DNA of 64,000 bases. Origin: CAZAYY01 sp964489525. Lineage in GTDB: Bacteria; Chloroflexota; Anaerolineae; Anaerolineales; JABWBV01. Location: NCBI GenBank assembly GCA_964489525.1, contig CAZAYY010000002.1:1-64000 (forward strand), given 5' to 3'. Below the pieces are notes generated by a model that saw only the letters and a program-made list of their open reading frames with translations, did not search any database and was not told the DNA's origin. The translations under genes were made by a program, and so were the position numbers. Shown piece after piece: positions 1 through 8,500 of this stretch (within the stretch, counting starts at the first letter, position 1; the number at the start of each line of letters is the position of its first letter).

Positions 1-758
1 CGCTCAAGCAGGTTCCTGCCTGTGAATACAACCCGATGGAAGCCATCAAGACCAATATTATTGGCAGCAGCAACGTGGTGGACGCCGCGCTGGATGCCGG
101 GGTTTCCAAAGTCCTGGCACTCAGCACCGACAAAGCGGTCAGCCCGGTGAACCTGTACGGCGCAACCAAGCTGGCCGCCGAAAAGCTGATTATCCAGAGC
201 AACGCCTATGCAGGCGGGGTTGGCACCCGCTTTAGCTGCGTGCGCTACGGCAATGTGGTGGGCAGCCGGGGCAGCGTGGTGCCCGTTTTCTTGAAGCAGC
301 GCGCTTCCGGGCGGCTGACCATTACCGATGACCGCATGACCCGCTTCTGGCTTTCGCTGGAGCAGGGGGCGCGTTTTGTCATTCGCTGTATTGAGGCCAT
401 GCAGGGCGGCGAGGTGTTTGTGCCCAAAATTCCCAGCACAAAAGTGGTGGATCTCGCCAAAGCCCTGGCCCCCGAAGCAGAGGTAGAGATTATCGGCATT
501 CGCCCAGGCGAAAAGCTGCACGAAGCCCTGCTCAATGAAGACGAAGCCCGTTCAACGGTGGAACTGGACGACATGTACGTGGTGATGCCAGTGGCTTCTC
601 CCTGGCTTGAACTGGACTGGTACACTCGGGGTAAAACGCTGCCAGATGGCTTTGTTTATACCAGTGAAAACAACCCGGTTTGGCTGAGCATTGAAGAAAT
701 TCGCGATCTGATTGCTCCGTTCGAATCTGCTTTTGCTGCCGGTAAATTAGAAGGATAG
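1..758 (+). CDS. pseB: UDP-GlcNAc 4,6-dehydratase (PseB/FlaA1-type), 5' truncated by window edge
   Basis: The reading frame is open from base 3, and the first internal Met (base 36) is not the real start, because the preceding codons read LKQVPACEYNP, the usual PseB sequence just before it. Visible motifs are the SDR Tyr-x3-Lys pair (LYGATKLAAEKL) and the RPGEKLHE segment with the ELDDMYVV tail typical of inverting UDP-GlcNAc 4,6-dehydratases. About 252 residues remain of an expected 330-340, so the Rossmann N-terminus lies upstream. The family makes the first intermediate of pseudaminic acid by dehydrating and epimerising UDP-GlcNAc. The two NeuB homologues and CMP-sugar synthetases downstream fit this. 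The PseC aminotransferase, acetyltransferase and nucleotidase steps are not in this window. A general CapD-type dehydratase is the alternative. Confidence 0.88.
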   Translation, partial: LKQVPACEYNPMEAIKTNIIGSSNVVDAALDAGVSKVLALSTDKAVSPVNLYGATKLAAEKLIIQSNAYAGGVGTRFSCVRYGNVVGSRGSVVPVFLKQRASGRLTITDDRMTRFWLSLEQGARFVIRCIEAMQGGEVFVPKIPSTKVVDLAKALAPEAEVEIIGIRPGEKLHEALLNEDEARSTVELDDMYVVMPVASPWLELDWYTRGKTLPDGFVYTSENNPVWLSIEEIRDLIAPFESAFAAGKLEG

Positions 759-904
759 TGCGATGCCCTTCCTCCCCTGGACAAACCAACGCCCCAAACG
801 CCCAACCGCTTACGCTGGTGGGGCGCTGGTGCTGCCATCTGCCAGGGTTAATTGGGCTGGTTTTGCTGTGCAATCTTACGAGAGGAGCTTGAGCGTCCAA
901 CGCC

Positions 905-1852
905 ATGCGCATCTTGATTACCGGGGCCAGCGGCCTGTTGGGCTTAAACGTTGCCCTCGAGGCCGCACCCCATCACACGGTTTTTGGGGTGGCGCACACC
1001 ACCCCCATTGCCGCCAGCGCCTTCGAAACGCTGGTGGTAAACCTGGTCGAGCCGGATGCCGGGGCGGGTTCTCCCCTGGACCGCCTGCTGGCACAAACCC
1101 GGCCTGACTGGGTCATTCACTGTGCGGCGCTGGCCAACTTAGAGGTCTGCGAAAAAGACCCTGACCTGGCCTGGCGCATCAATACCGAGGTCCCCGAAAA
1201 ACTGGCACGCCTTGTCGCCAGGGGCGGAGCGCGCTTACTGCACGTTTCGACCGATGCGGTTTTCGACGGGCAGCGTCCGCTCGGCCCGCCAGGCTATACC
1301 GAAACCGACTTACCCAATCCGCTGAGTGTCTATGCCCGCACCAAGCTGGCCGGAGAGCAGGCCGTGTCCGCCGCCAACCCCGAAGCCCTGGTGGCCCGGG
1401 TTAACCTGTTTGGTTTCAGTCCCAGCGGGCGGCGCAGCCTGGCTGAGTTTTTCCTCAACAACCTGCTGGCAGGCAGCCCAATGCGCGGCTTTACAGACGT
1501 TTATTTTTGTCCGGTTCTGGTGAACGAAATTGCCCACATCTTTTTTGAAATGCTGGATAAGGGGCTTTCGGGTTTGTACCATGTCTTCAGCAGCGACACC
1601 CTGAGCAAGTATGCTTTTGGGGTCAAAATTGCGCAGCGTTTCGGGTTGGACGAAAGCCTGGTGGCCCCGGTGAGCGTGGCCGAAGGCGGCCTGGTGGCGG
1701 CTCGTTCGCCCAACCTGGTGATGTCCACCCACAAGTTATCCACAGCCTTGGGGAGAAATCTCCCCCAGGTTTCCCCCATGTTAGACCAGTTTTACACACT
1801 TTATCAACAAGGTTATCCACAGCTTCTGGCAGAATTGGCCGCAAAGGAGTAA
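905..1852 (+). CDS. RmlD-like NAD(P)-dependent sugar reductase/epimerase (SDR)
   Basis: This 315-residue extended SDR starts with the nucleotide-binding motif GASGLLG (residues 6-12) and carries the catalytic pair in YARTKLAGEQ. The DAVFDGQRP segment is typical of the RmlD/dTDP-4-dehydrorhamnose reductase fold. An in-frame TGA at 890-892 sets the upstream limit, so 905 is the earliest start; GAGGAG lies about 14 bases upstream. It is followed after 4 bases by the neuB-like gene, so the two are probably co-transcribed. A complete rfbC-B-A-D set is present elsewhere (29.6-33.1 kb). This copy is therefore more likely to reduce a 4-keto intermediate of a different sugar than to make rhamnose. Exact substrate unknown. 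Confidence 0.78.
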   Translation: MRILITGASGLLGLNVALEAAPHHTVFGVAHTTPIAASAFETLVVNLVEPDAGAGSPLDRLLAQTRPDWVIHCAALANLEVCEKDPDLAWRINTEVPEKLARLVARGGARLLHVSTDAVFDGQRPLGPPGYTETDLPNPLSVYARTKLAGEQAVSAANPEALVARVNLFGFSPSGRRSLAEFFLNNLLAGSPMRGFTDVYFCPVLVNEIAHIFFEMLDKGLSGLYHVFSSDTLSKYAFGVKIAQRFGLDESLVAPVSVAEGGLVAARSPNLVMSTHKLSTALGRNLPQVSPMLDQFYTLYQQGYPQLLAELAAKE

Positions 1853-1856
1853 ACCC

Positions 1857-2951
1857 ATGCCACACTATAAAATCCCCGAAATTGAAATTGCCGGGCAGAA
1901 AATTGGGCTGAACCACCCGACTTATTTCATTGCCGACATCGCCGCCAATCACGATGGCGACCTGGAGCGGGCCAAACTGCTTATCCGGCTGGCCAAAGAA
2001 GCCGGGGCAGACGCCGCCAAGTTCCAGAATTTCCGCGCTGAGAAAATTGTGTCGGATTATGGGTTCAAGTCCTTGGGCGGCCAGCTTTCGCACCAGGCTT
2101 CCTGGAAAAAGAGCGTGTTCGAAGTGTATAAAGATGCATCCGTTCCCTTTGATTGGACGCCCATTCTAAAAGAAGCGTGCGACAAGGTGGGGATTCACTA
2201 TTTTTCCTCCCCTTACGATGATGAGGCCATAGACATGCTCGACCCGTACGTGCCCGCCTATAAAGCCGGTTCGGACTTGATGTCCTGGCCCATCGGGTTG
2301 GTGCGCATGGCCCAAAAAGGTAAGCCGCTGCTGATTGCCACCGGTGCGGCCGATATCAGCGATGTGGCCCGCGCCATGCAGATTGCCATGGGTGTCACCG
2401 ACCAGCTTGTGCTGATGCAGTGCAACACCAACTACACTGCCGACCCTGGAAACTACGACCATCTTCACTTAAATGTCTTGAAAACGTACGCGGCCATGTA
2501 TCCAAACGTCGTGTTGGGCCTTTCCGACCACACCCACAGCCCGGCAGTGGTGGTGGGTGCGGTGGCCCTGGGAGCGCGCGTCATCGAACGCCACTTCACC
2601 GACAGCAACGACCGCGAAGGGCCTGACCATAAATTTGCCATGAACCCGCAGAACTGGGCGGATATGGTCCAGCAGGTGCGCCTGTTGGAACGGGCTTTGG
2701 GCTCCCATGAAAAGCGTGTGGCTGGCAACGAACAGGAAACCTACAAACTCCAGCGGCGCTGCCTGCGGGCTTCCCGCGACATCCAGGCAGGCGAAACCAT
2801 TACAGCAGACATGGTCGAACCGCTGCGCCCGAACGTGATTGGCGCTGTGCAGCCCTGGGATGTGGCCATGCTGATTGGGAAAAAAGCCCTGGTTGCCATG
2901 CCCTACGGCAAAGAAATTCTTTGGGAAAATATCACCAGCCAGGAGAGCTAA
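1857..2951 (+). CDS. neuB: NeuB-family nonulosonate synthase with C-terminal SAF domain
   Basis: This 364-residue protein has the family's usual two-domain layout. An N-terminal TIM barrel (about residues 15-280) begins with the YFIADIAANHDGDLERAK segment and ends near VIERHFT and GPDHKFAMNP. A SAF/antifreeze-like domain follows (about 295-360, LRASRDIQAGETIT). Family members condense a 6-carbon N-acyl sugar with phosphoenolpyruvate to give sialic, legionaminic or pseudaminic acid. Next to a PseB-type dehydratase, pseudaminic acid synthase (PseI) is the most natural reading, but residue-level evidence does not separate PseI from LegI or NeuB. A second, shorter NeuB homologue lies at 15132-16010. 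ATG is preceded by AAAGGAG. Confidence 0.9.
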   Translation: MPHYKIPEIEIAGQKIGLNHPTYFIADIAANHDGDLERAKLLIRLAKEAGADAAKFQNFRAEKIVSDYGFKSLGGQLSHQASWKKSVFEVYKDASVPFDWTPILKEACDKVGIHYFSSPYDDEAIDMLDPYVPAYKAGSDLMSWPIGLVRMAQKGKPLLIATGAADISDVARAMQIAMGVTDQLVLMQCNTNYTADPGNYDHLHLNVLKTYAAMYPNVVLGLSDHTHSPAVVVGAVALGARVIERHFTDSNDREGPDHKFAMNPQNWADMVQQVRLLERALGSHEKRVAGNEQETYKLQRRCLRASRDIQAGETITADMVEPLRPNVIGAVQPWDVAMLIGKKALVAMPYGKEILWENITSQES

Positions 2952-2958
2952 CGTTTTT

Positions 2959-4119
2959 ATGCGTTTGCTCTATTTCTCGCGCGACTACACCACCCACGAC
3001 CATCGCTACCTGAGCGCCCTGGCCCAGTCCACCTACCCTGCAGCGGGTGCTGGCGGCAGGGAGGGCGAGCCGCTGGATTTGTTTTACCTGCGGCTGGAGC
3101 GCCAATCACAGGAATACGAAAGCCGCCCGGTTCCCAGCGCAGTTACCCATGTGCCGTGGGCGGGTGGGCAAGCCCCGGCCCGGAAACAGGATGGCCCCCG
3201 GCTGCTGCGTGATTTACGCCGGGTGCTGCGCGAGGTGAAACCCGATTTGGTCCTGGCCGGCCCACTGCAGCGGAGTGCCTTCCTGGCGGCTTTGGCCGGG
3301 GCCAAACCGCTGGTCAGCATGTCGTGGGGCTACGATTTGCTCCACGATGTGCACAAGGGCCGCGATTGGGCTTGGGCTACTCGCTTTACCCTTCGGCGCA
3401 GCGCGGCCATGGTGGGCGACTGTGATACCATTCGCAATTTGGCCGTCCAGCATGGCATGAACCCCAATCGGATTATCACCTTTCCCTGGGGTGCAGACAT
3501 TCAGCATTTTGCGCCCGGTTGGCGTGGGGCGGAAAACCCGCTGCGCCAGCGCTGGGGCTGGGGGGATGATGCTTTTGTGCTGCTCTCTACCCGCAGTTGG
3601 TCGCCCCTGTATGGGGTAGAAGACCTGGCGCGAGCCTTTGTGCGTGCCATCCAGCGCCGCCCGGAACTGCGCCTGCTCATGCTGGGCGGCGGCCCGCAGT
3701 CTGCGCTGATCAAAGGCATTTTCACCCGTGCCGGGGTGTTGGACGCGGTGCATTTTCCCGGGCAGGTGGGGCAGGAAGCGCTGCCCGATTATTTCCGGGC
3801 TGCCGACCTGTATATCAGCACATCCCACAGCGATGGCACATCCATCTCGCTGCTGGAAGCCCTGGGCTGCGGCACGCCCGTTCTGCTGACCGATATTCCC
3901 GGCAACCAGGAATGGATCACCCGACAGGGCGAATTGGGCTGGCTGTACCCGGATGGTGACGTTGCCGCGCTGGAACAGGCCATCCTGCACGCTGTGGAGC
4001 AGCGTACCGGGCTGCCCCAAATGGGTGTAAACGCCCGGCGCCTGGCCGAAACCCGCGCCGACTGGAACCAAAACTTCCCCCGCATCTTTGAAGCCTTCGA
4101 CCTGGCCCTAAAACCCTGA
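2959..4119 (+). CDS. glycosyltransferase family 4 (GT-B)
   Basis: This 386-residue GT-B enzyme starts at the ATG with sequence MRLLYFSRDYTTHDHRYL, the first plausible start after the neuB stop, 8 bases away. The frame stays open farther upstream only by overlapping neuB. The C-terminal half has the GT4 signature: SYISTSHSDGTSISLLEALGCG-type residues around 290-310 (here YISTSHSDGTSISLLEALG), the donor-binding glutamate region, and a terminal VNARRLAE helix. The family transfers a sugar from a nucleotide donor, inverting or retaining by subfamily; donor and acceptor cannot be read from sequence. It ends at a heptad-repeat spacer. Confidence 0.85.
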   Translation: MRLLYFSRDYTTHDHRYLSALAQSTYPAAGAGGREGEPLDLFYLRLERQSQEYESRPVPSAVTHVPWAGGQAPARKQDGPRLLRDLRRVLREVKPDLVLAGPLQRSAFLAALAGAKPLVSMSWGYDLLHDVHKGRDWAWATRFTLRRSAAMVGDCDTIRNLAVQHGMNPNRIITFPWGADIQHFAPGWRGAENPLRQRWGWGDDAFVLLSTRSWSPLYGVEDLARAFVRAIQRRPELRLLMLGGGPQSALIKGIFTRAGVLDAVHFPGQVGQEALPDYFRAADLYISTSHSDGTSISLLEALGCGTPVLLTDIPGNQEWITRQGELGWLYPDGDVAALEQAILHAVEQRTGLPQMGVNARRLAETRADWNQNFPRIFEAFDLALKP

Positions 4120-4123
4120 ATAC

Positions 4124-4158
4124 AAATTCAAAATTTAAAATTTAAAATTTTATTTATT
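4124..4158 (+). repeat. 7-bp periodic spacer array a (unit near AAATTTA)
   Basis: Five consecutive 7-base units occupy the gap between the GT4 stop and the next ATG at 4165: aaattca, aaattta, aaattta, aaatttt, atttatt, followed by ttcccc. There are no indels between units. No Shine-Dalgarno sequence is visible before the downstream start. The unit belongs to the same rotation family as the array at 24803-24844. Confidence 0.75.
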
Positions 4159-4164
4159 TTCCCC

Positions 4165-5460
4165 ATGCTCAAACCCATTCTTGAAGAAATCTATCCCCTG
4201 CACCGCACCCTGGCCTGTGAAGGTACCGATGAAGCCCTGGCTATCGTGGGCCGTCACATGCCTGCCGCGGCCAATTACCATGTGGAAAACTTCGCCCCGC
4301 TTGCCCCGGCCTGGACATGGAAAGTGCCTGAACGCTATGTTGTTCATGCCGCCTACCTCGAAACTGAACACGGCGAGCGGGTAGTAGATTTTGCCGATAA
4401 CCCGCTGCACCTGGTTTCCTATTCTCTGCCGGTGGATCGCTTGCTGACCTGGGACGAGCTGTCCCCGCACCTGTTCACCAACCCCAGCCTGCCCCACACG
4501 ATTCCCTGGATTTTTAAGTTCTACGAGCGCAGTTGGGGCTTTTGCCTTTCCCAAAACCAGTACGACAGCCTGGACAGACAGGTTCGCTACCGGGCTGTGA
4601 TTCGCAGTGAATTCCTGGCCGACCCGGAAAATGGCTTTCGGGTGGGGGTAGGCGTTATCCATCCCGAAGGCGGACCAACCCCGCAGGCGGGCGAAATACT
4701 CATCTGCGCCCACATCTGCCATCCCATGCAGGCCAACGATGATACTGCTGGCGTGGCCTCGGCCATTGGCCTGGCCCGCCGCCTGGCTGAAAACCCCTTG
4801 CCTCCGGGTTCGATGAGTGTGCGTTTCTTGTTTTGCCCCGAAACCATCGGCAGCATTGTCTACCTCTCGCACCACGAAGACCTCATCCCACAGTTGAAGG
4901 GCGGCATCTTCCTGGAAATGACCGGCAACCAGGGCAATATTGCCTTCCATCACACCCGCCAGCATACCGCCCTGCTCGACCGGGTGACGGAATATATTCT
5001 CAAACGCGAGGGCATGCCTTATACCGAGCGCGAGTTTGCGGCCTTTCCGCCCAACGACGAGCGGGTGATCAACGGACCGGGGGTCAATGTGCCCTGCATT
5101 TCGATTAACCGCTGGCCGTATGACCAGTATCACTCCACGGACGACAACCCGGACATCATTCATGAAGAGATGCTGGACGGGGCGGCTGCCGTTGCTGAAA
5201 AAATCGTCCGCATCTACGCCAGCAACTACACCCCGCTGCGCACTTTTCGCGGCCCGGTGTTCCTTTCCGGGCACGGCCTGTGGGTGGATTGGCGCGACAA
5301 CTGGGACCTGAACCGGGCGATTGAGAAAATTATGATGCGCTTTGAAGGCGACCGCACCATATTTGAAATTGCCGAAGAACTTGGCCTGGATTACGGGATG
5401 ATTCGCGACTATGTTGAAAAATTCCGTCAAAAAGGCCTGGTCATTCCCCAATACCCCTGA
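4165..5460 (+). CDS. DUF4910 peptidase-like protein with C-terminal winged helix
   Basis: This 431-residue protein resembles the DUF4910/M28-like aminopeptidase family often found in polysaccharide clusters. Candidate zinc ligands are seen in ICAHICHPMQANDDTAG (about residues 180-196, His and Asp), CPETIG (Glu) and YHSTDDNPD (His), the layout of an M28 metallopeptidase. The last 70 residues (RAIEKIMMRFEGDRTIFEIA onwards) form a probable winged helix-turn-helix like HTH_47. The family has no settled biochemical role; hydrolysis of an amide on an amino sugar is an inference from the M28-type fold and the neighbourhood of nonulosonate genes. The nearly full-length minus-strand open frame over the same bases is a codon-bias shadow. 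Confidence 0.85.
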   Translation: MLKPILEEIYPLHRTLACEGTDEALAIVGRHMPAAANYHVENFAPLAPAWTWKVPERYVVHAAYLETEHGERVVDFADNPLHLVSYSLPVDRLLTWDELSPHLFTNPSLPHTIPWIFKFYERSWGFCLSQNQYDSLDRQVRYRAVIRSEFLADPENGFRVGVGVIHPEGGPTPQAGEILICAHICHPMQANDDTAGVASAIGLARRLAENPLPPGSMSVRFLFCPETIGSIVYLSHHEDLIPQLKGGIFLEMTGNQGNIAFHHTRQHTALLDRVTEYILKREGMPYTEREFAAFPPNDERVINGPGVNVPCISINRWPYDQYHSTDDNPDIIHEEMLDGAAAVAEKIVRIYASNYTPLRTFRGPVFLSGHGLWVDWRDNWDLNRAIEKIMMRFEGDRTIFEIAEELGLDYGMIRDYVEKFRQKGLVIPQYP

Positions 5461-5489
5461 ACCCTTCGCTCCTCTCCAGGCCCCATCCT

Positions 5490-5594
5490 ACAACCCACAA
5501 TCCACAACCCGCATCCTACACCCTAGAAGCCACATCCGACAACCCACATCCCACAAGCTAAATCCTACAAGCTACATCCTACAACCCACAACCC
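5490..5594 (+). repeat. 7-bp periodic spacer array b (unit near ACAACCC), 15 units
   Basis: Fifteen heptads run without a single indel from 5490 to 5594 and are followed by ACA and the ATG at 5598. Examples are acaaccc, acaatcc, acaaccc, gcatcct, acaccct, agaagcc and acatccg. A further related unit (ccatcct, 5483-5489) precedes them. Five of the 15 units are exactly ACAACCC, while the others differ by one to four bases. No purine-rich ribosome-binding site is present upstream of the start. Confidence 0.85.
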
Positions 5595-5597
5595 ACA

Positions 5598-6467
5598 ATG
5601 ACCCCAACCGCCATTATCCAGGCCCGGATGAGCGCCAGCCGCCTGCCGGGCAAAGTTCTCAAAGAAATCGCTGGACGGCCCATGCTTTCCTGGGCGGTGG
5701 AGCGCGCCCGCCGGGCGGCCTGCCTATCCGGGGTGGACAGCCCCGTTTGGGTGGCCACCACCACCGACCCTGCCGATGACCCCCTGGCCGAGTACTGCAC
5801 CGCCCGGGGCTACCCGTGCTTTCGCGGCAGCCAGTTCGACGTGCTTGACCGCTTCTACCAGGCCGCTCTGGCTGCCGGTGCAGAAGTGGTGATTCGCATT
5901 ACCGCAGACTGTCCCTTTATTGACCCGGCGGTGATCGACGCTACCTACCAGGCATTCCAGGCCGCCGGGGCCGATTTCGCTGCCAACCGCCTGCCCCCGC
6001 CATTTCAGCGAACCTTTCCAATCGGGTTGGACACTGAAATTTGCACATTTGCCGCCCTTGAGCGTGCCTGGTGCGAAACCCGCGAGCCGTTTCACCGGGA
6101 GCATGTCATGCCCTATTTTTACGCCGGGCTTCTGGACAATGCCCCCGAAACCCTGGGGCGGGACGAGGAGCAGGTATTTACTGTCGCTCCCCCTTCTCAT
6201 CCGGGTGCACCTTTCCGGGTAGCCCTTAACCAGGTTCCCGATGAAATCCGCCGCACTCATCCTGGTTCCGGCGCGCTGCGCTGGACTGTAGACACCCCCG
6301 CCGACCTGGACCTGGCCAGGGCCGTGGCTGCGGCTTTCCCCGGTCGGGACGATTTTGGCTGGCAGGAGCTGCTGGCCCTTTTTGAAAAACACCCGGAGCT
6401 GGCCCAAATAAACGCCGCCATCGCCCAAAAAGATGTGCGGGTGGTGGACACTCGTTCCCAAAAATAA
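5598..6467 (+). CDS. SpsF-like cytidylyltransferase-family protein
   Basis: This 289-residue protein begins AIIQARMSASRLPGKVL, the nucleotide-binding signature of the SpsF/NeuA cytidylyltransferase superfamily, and contains the RITADCPFIDP metal-site motif and the RWTVDTPADLDLARA segment characteristic of SpsF. The family activates sugars or glycerol-type groups to CMP derivatives during spore-coat or surface polysaccharide synthesis, though substrates are rarely proven. It differs from the two NeuA-type genes at 13081 and 18703, so the cluster holds three different cytidylyltransferase-fold enzymes. The start follows the 15-unit heptad array directly, without a visible ribosome-binding site. 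Confidence 0.85.
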   Translation: MTPTAIIQARMSASRLPGKVLKEIAGRPMLSWAVERARRAACLSGVDSPVWVATTTDPADDPLAEYCTARGYPCFRGSQFDVLDRFYQAALAAGAEVVIRITADCPFIDPAVIDATYQAFQAAGADFAANRLPPPFQRTFPIGLDTEICTFAALERAWCETREPFHREHVMPYFYAGLLDNAPETLGRDEEQVFTVAPPSHPGAPFRVALNQVPDEIRRTHPGSGALRWTVDTPADLDLARAVAAAFPGRDDFGWQELLALFEKHPELAQINAAIAQKDVRVVDTRSQK

Positions 6468-6478
6468 CCAATGTCCAA

Positions 6479-6532
6479 CCCCACCCCCCATCCCCCCTTC
6501 CCAGCGGGAAGGGGGGATACAGGGGGGATGGG
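6479..6532 (+). repeat. C/G-rich palindromic repeat, copy A (REP-like)
   Basis: A perfect 12-bp stem (6491-6502 with 6506-6517) closes on the 3-base loop AGC. A 3' tail ending ACAGGGGGGATGGG can also pair with the 5' part, so two alternative hairpins are possible. A second copy with the same tail lies at 23739-23784. Translated in frame with the following gene it gives a proline/glycine-rich string, which is why the real start of that gene is placed after it. It may act as a terminator or mRNA-stabilising hairpin between the two genes (inference). Confidence 0.8.
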
Positions 6533-6543
6533 CTTCCCCTTTT

Positions 6544-7494
6544 ATGATGACTTCACTTACCCTTTTTGCGGCGCCAAAGCCGTTTACCCAACCCCATATT
6601 GCCACCATTCAGCACAACGCCATCCGCACCTGGAAGGCGCTCAGCACACCGGCGTTTCCCGTCCAGGTGATTTTGATTGGGGATGAGCCGGGGATTGCCG
6701 AAGCCGCCGCCGAACATGGCGTGCTGCACCTGCCGCAGGTTCAGCGCAGTTCCTACGGCACACCCCTGATCAGCGATATTTTCGCCCTGGCCCGCGCTCA
6801 CAGCGACAGCGCCATCCTTGGCTATATCAATGCCGATATTCTGCTGCTGCCCGATGTGGCCGAAACTGTCCGGCAGGTGGCCGCCCAGGCTGAAAAGTTC
6901 CTGGTGGTTGGGCGGCGTTGGGATGTGGACATCACCACTCCCCTGCAGGAGGCCCCCGGCTGGCAAGACGCCCTCAAAGCCGACATTCTCCAGCGCGGCA
7001 CGCTTAGCTTTCCCAATGCCATTGATTACTTCTTCTTCGCTCGCGAGCAGTATGCCGATATCCCCGCTTTTGCCCTGGGGCGTTCGGGTTGGGATAACTG
7101 GATGATTTTCAAAGCCCGCCGCAGCGGGTGGCAGGTGGTGGATGTAACTCCCTCGGTGGTGGTTGGCCACCAAAACCACGATTACAGCCACCTGCCCGGC
7201 GGCCAGCCGCACCACCGCCTGCCCGAAAGTAAAGACAACGTCCGCCTGGCCGGGGGACGGCGGCGGATTTTTGACATCAACGATGCCTCCCGCCGCTGGG
7301 TGGAGGGCCGCCCACAGCCCGTGCCCCGCACCTGGGAGCGCTTCTGGCGCGAGGTCGAGATTTTCCCGCTGGTGCAGTGGAACTGCACCCCCCTGGCGCT
7401 GCTGACCTTCGCCCTCATTCGCCCCCGCCGGGCCTGGTATGAAGGCCGCCTGTATCTTTCTAATTTAAAAAGAAAATTGACCCAACCTGGATAA
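6544..7494 (+). CDS. GT-A-like glycosyltransferase, family uncertain
   Basis: The ATG at 6544 (or 6547) begins MMTSLTLFAAPKPFTQPH. The frame is open upstream only through a palindromic repeat, so earlier starts are rejected. The 316-residue product shows GT-A traits: IGDEPGIAEAA near residue 45 and YINADILLLPD near residue 98, with an acidic motif in the place of a DxD. FALGRSGWDNWMIFKARRSGW near residue 180 resembles the acceptor region of nucleotide-sugar transferases. No closer family assignment is possible by eye. It is followed after 4 bases by a GT2 gene, suggesting an operon. Confidence 0.65.
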   Translation: MMTSLTLFAAPKPFTQPHIATIQHNAIRTWKALSTPAFPVQVILIGDEPGIAEAAAEHGVLHLPQVQRSSYGTPLISDIFALARAHSDSAILGYINADILLLPDVAETVRQVAAQAEKFLVVGRRWDVDITTPLQEAPGWQDALKADILQRGTLSFPNAIDYFFFAREQYADIPAFALGRSGWDNWMIFKARRSGWQVVDVTPSVVVGHQNHDYSHLPGGQPHHRLPESKDNVRLAGGRRRIFDINDASRRWVEGRPQPVPRTWERFWREVEIFPLVQWNCTPLALLTFALIRPRRAWYEGRLYLSNLKRKLTQPG

Positions 7495-7498
7495 GTTT

Positions 7499-8494
7499 AT
7501 GCGCGCTGGACAACACCCCCTGAAAAAAACCGGTGATACCCTGCCTCCTCCGCCGGAGGTGACCATTGCCATGGTCACTTTTATCCCCATGCAGAGTGGT
7601 TATTTTGCGCAAAGTTTTGATGTGCTGCGTCTCAGCCTGGAAAGCCTGTGGCAAAACACTGAGCCGCCTTACGACCTGATGATTTTCGACAATGGAAGCT
7701 GCGCGGAAGTGCGAGCCTACCTGACCGAACAGGCTGATAAGGGTAGAATCCAGTACCTTGTGCTCTCCGACCGCAATGTTGGTTTGCCGGGCGCCTGGAA
7801 TGTTTTGTTTCGGGCTGCGCCGGGCAAGTACATTGCCTATGCCGACAGCGATATCTACTTTTACCCTGGATGGCTGCCGGCCTGCCTGGAAGTGCTGCAA
7901 ACATACCCCAACGTGGGCATGGTGACCGGGGTTGCCTGGCGTTACTGGCTGCAGTTTTCTACCGCTACCCTGGCCTGGGCCGAAAGCCTGCCTGCTGAAG
8001 TGTCCACCCGCCGAGGCCATGTACAGGACTGGGAAATTTACTGGACCCATGCCCGCAGCCTGGGTTGGACCGAGGAGCAAACCCGGCAGCATTACGCCGA
8101 AACCGAGGACATTGTGCTCGAATACAAGGGCGTGACCGCCTTTTTGGGAGCGGGGCATTTTCAGTTTCTCACCACGCGTGAGGCCATCCAGGCGGTGGCC
8201 CCTTTTCCCCATGTCATGCCGATGGGAAATGAAATTTACCTGGATGAAACCCTCAACGAAAAGGGCTTTTTACGCCTCAGCCTGCCCGGGCGTTATGTTC
8301 GCCACATTGGCAACCGCTTCGACCCGGCCGATTTCCCCCAACATTTTGGAGAGAAGGCGCTTTCAAAGCGTCCATCTCCGTCCACTTACCCTGCCTGGTG
8401 GGTCAAAATTCTGGATTTTCCGTTGGTAAAACGCCCGCTTCTGTTTCTCAACAACCAGATTTTCAAAGCCTACTACCTGCGCCGCCGCCCCTGA
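7499..8494 (+). CDS. glycosyltransferase family 2
   Basis: This 331-residue protein has a GT-A fold. VTIAMVTFIPMQSGYF opens the nucleotide-binding half, and LMIFDNGSCAEV and SDRNVGLPGAWN are the usual GT2 motifs. YADSDIYFYPGW supplies the metal-binding DxD equivalent (about residue 119). The middle insert (HAR SLGWTEEQTRQHYAETE) is unusual for short GT2 enzymes. The start at 7499 follows the upstream stop by 4 bases, and the downstream GT2 follows by 6 bases, so three transferases (6544-9313) are tightly linked. Donor and acceptor unknown. Confidence 0.82.
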   Translation: MRAGQHPLKKTGDTLPPPPEVTIAMVTFIPMQSGYFAQSFDVLRLSLESLWQNTEPPYDLMIFDNGSCAEVRAYLTEQADKGRIQYLVLSDRNVGLPGAWNVLFRAAPGKYIAYADSDIYFYPGWLPACLEVLQTYPNVGMVTGVAWRYWLQFSTATLAWAESLPAEVSTRRGHVQDWEIYWTHARSLGWTEEQTRQHYAETEDIVLEYKGVTAFLGAGHFQFLTTREAIQAVAPFPHVMPMGNEIYLDETLNEKGFLRLSLPGRYVRHIGNRFDPADFPQHFGEKALSKRPSPSTYPAWWVKILDFPLVKRPLLFLNNQIFKAYYLRRRP

Positions 8495-8500
8495 GGCCCT

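Noticed and set aside
763..1107. 114-codon open frame between the PseB-type and RmlD-like genes
   Set aside because: It runs 200 bases into the confident RmlD-like gene in another frame and has no family similarity.
4150..5451. 433-codon open frame on the minus strand opposite the DUF4910 gene
   Set aside because: It mirrors a plus-strand gene with recognisable motifs and has no family features; it is a codon-bias shadow of a GC-rich gene.
5490..5594. CRISPR array
   Set aside because: Units are 7 bases with no spacers between them, unlike CRISPR repeats of 20-40 bases; no cas gene is present.
6433..6543. upstream extension of the GT-A-like gene through the palindromic repeat
   Set aside because: The extension overlaps the previous gene and translates a repeat found elsewhere; the ATG at 6544 fits better.
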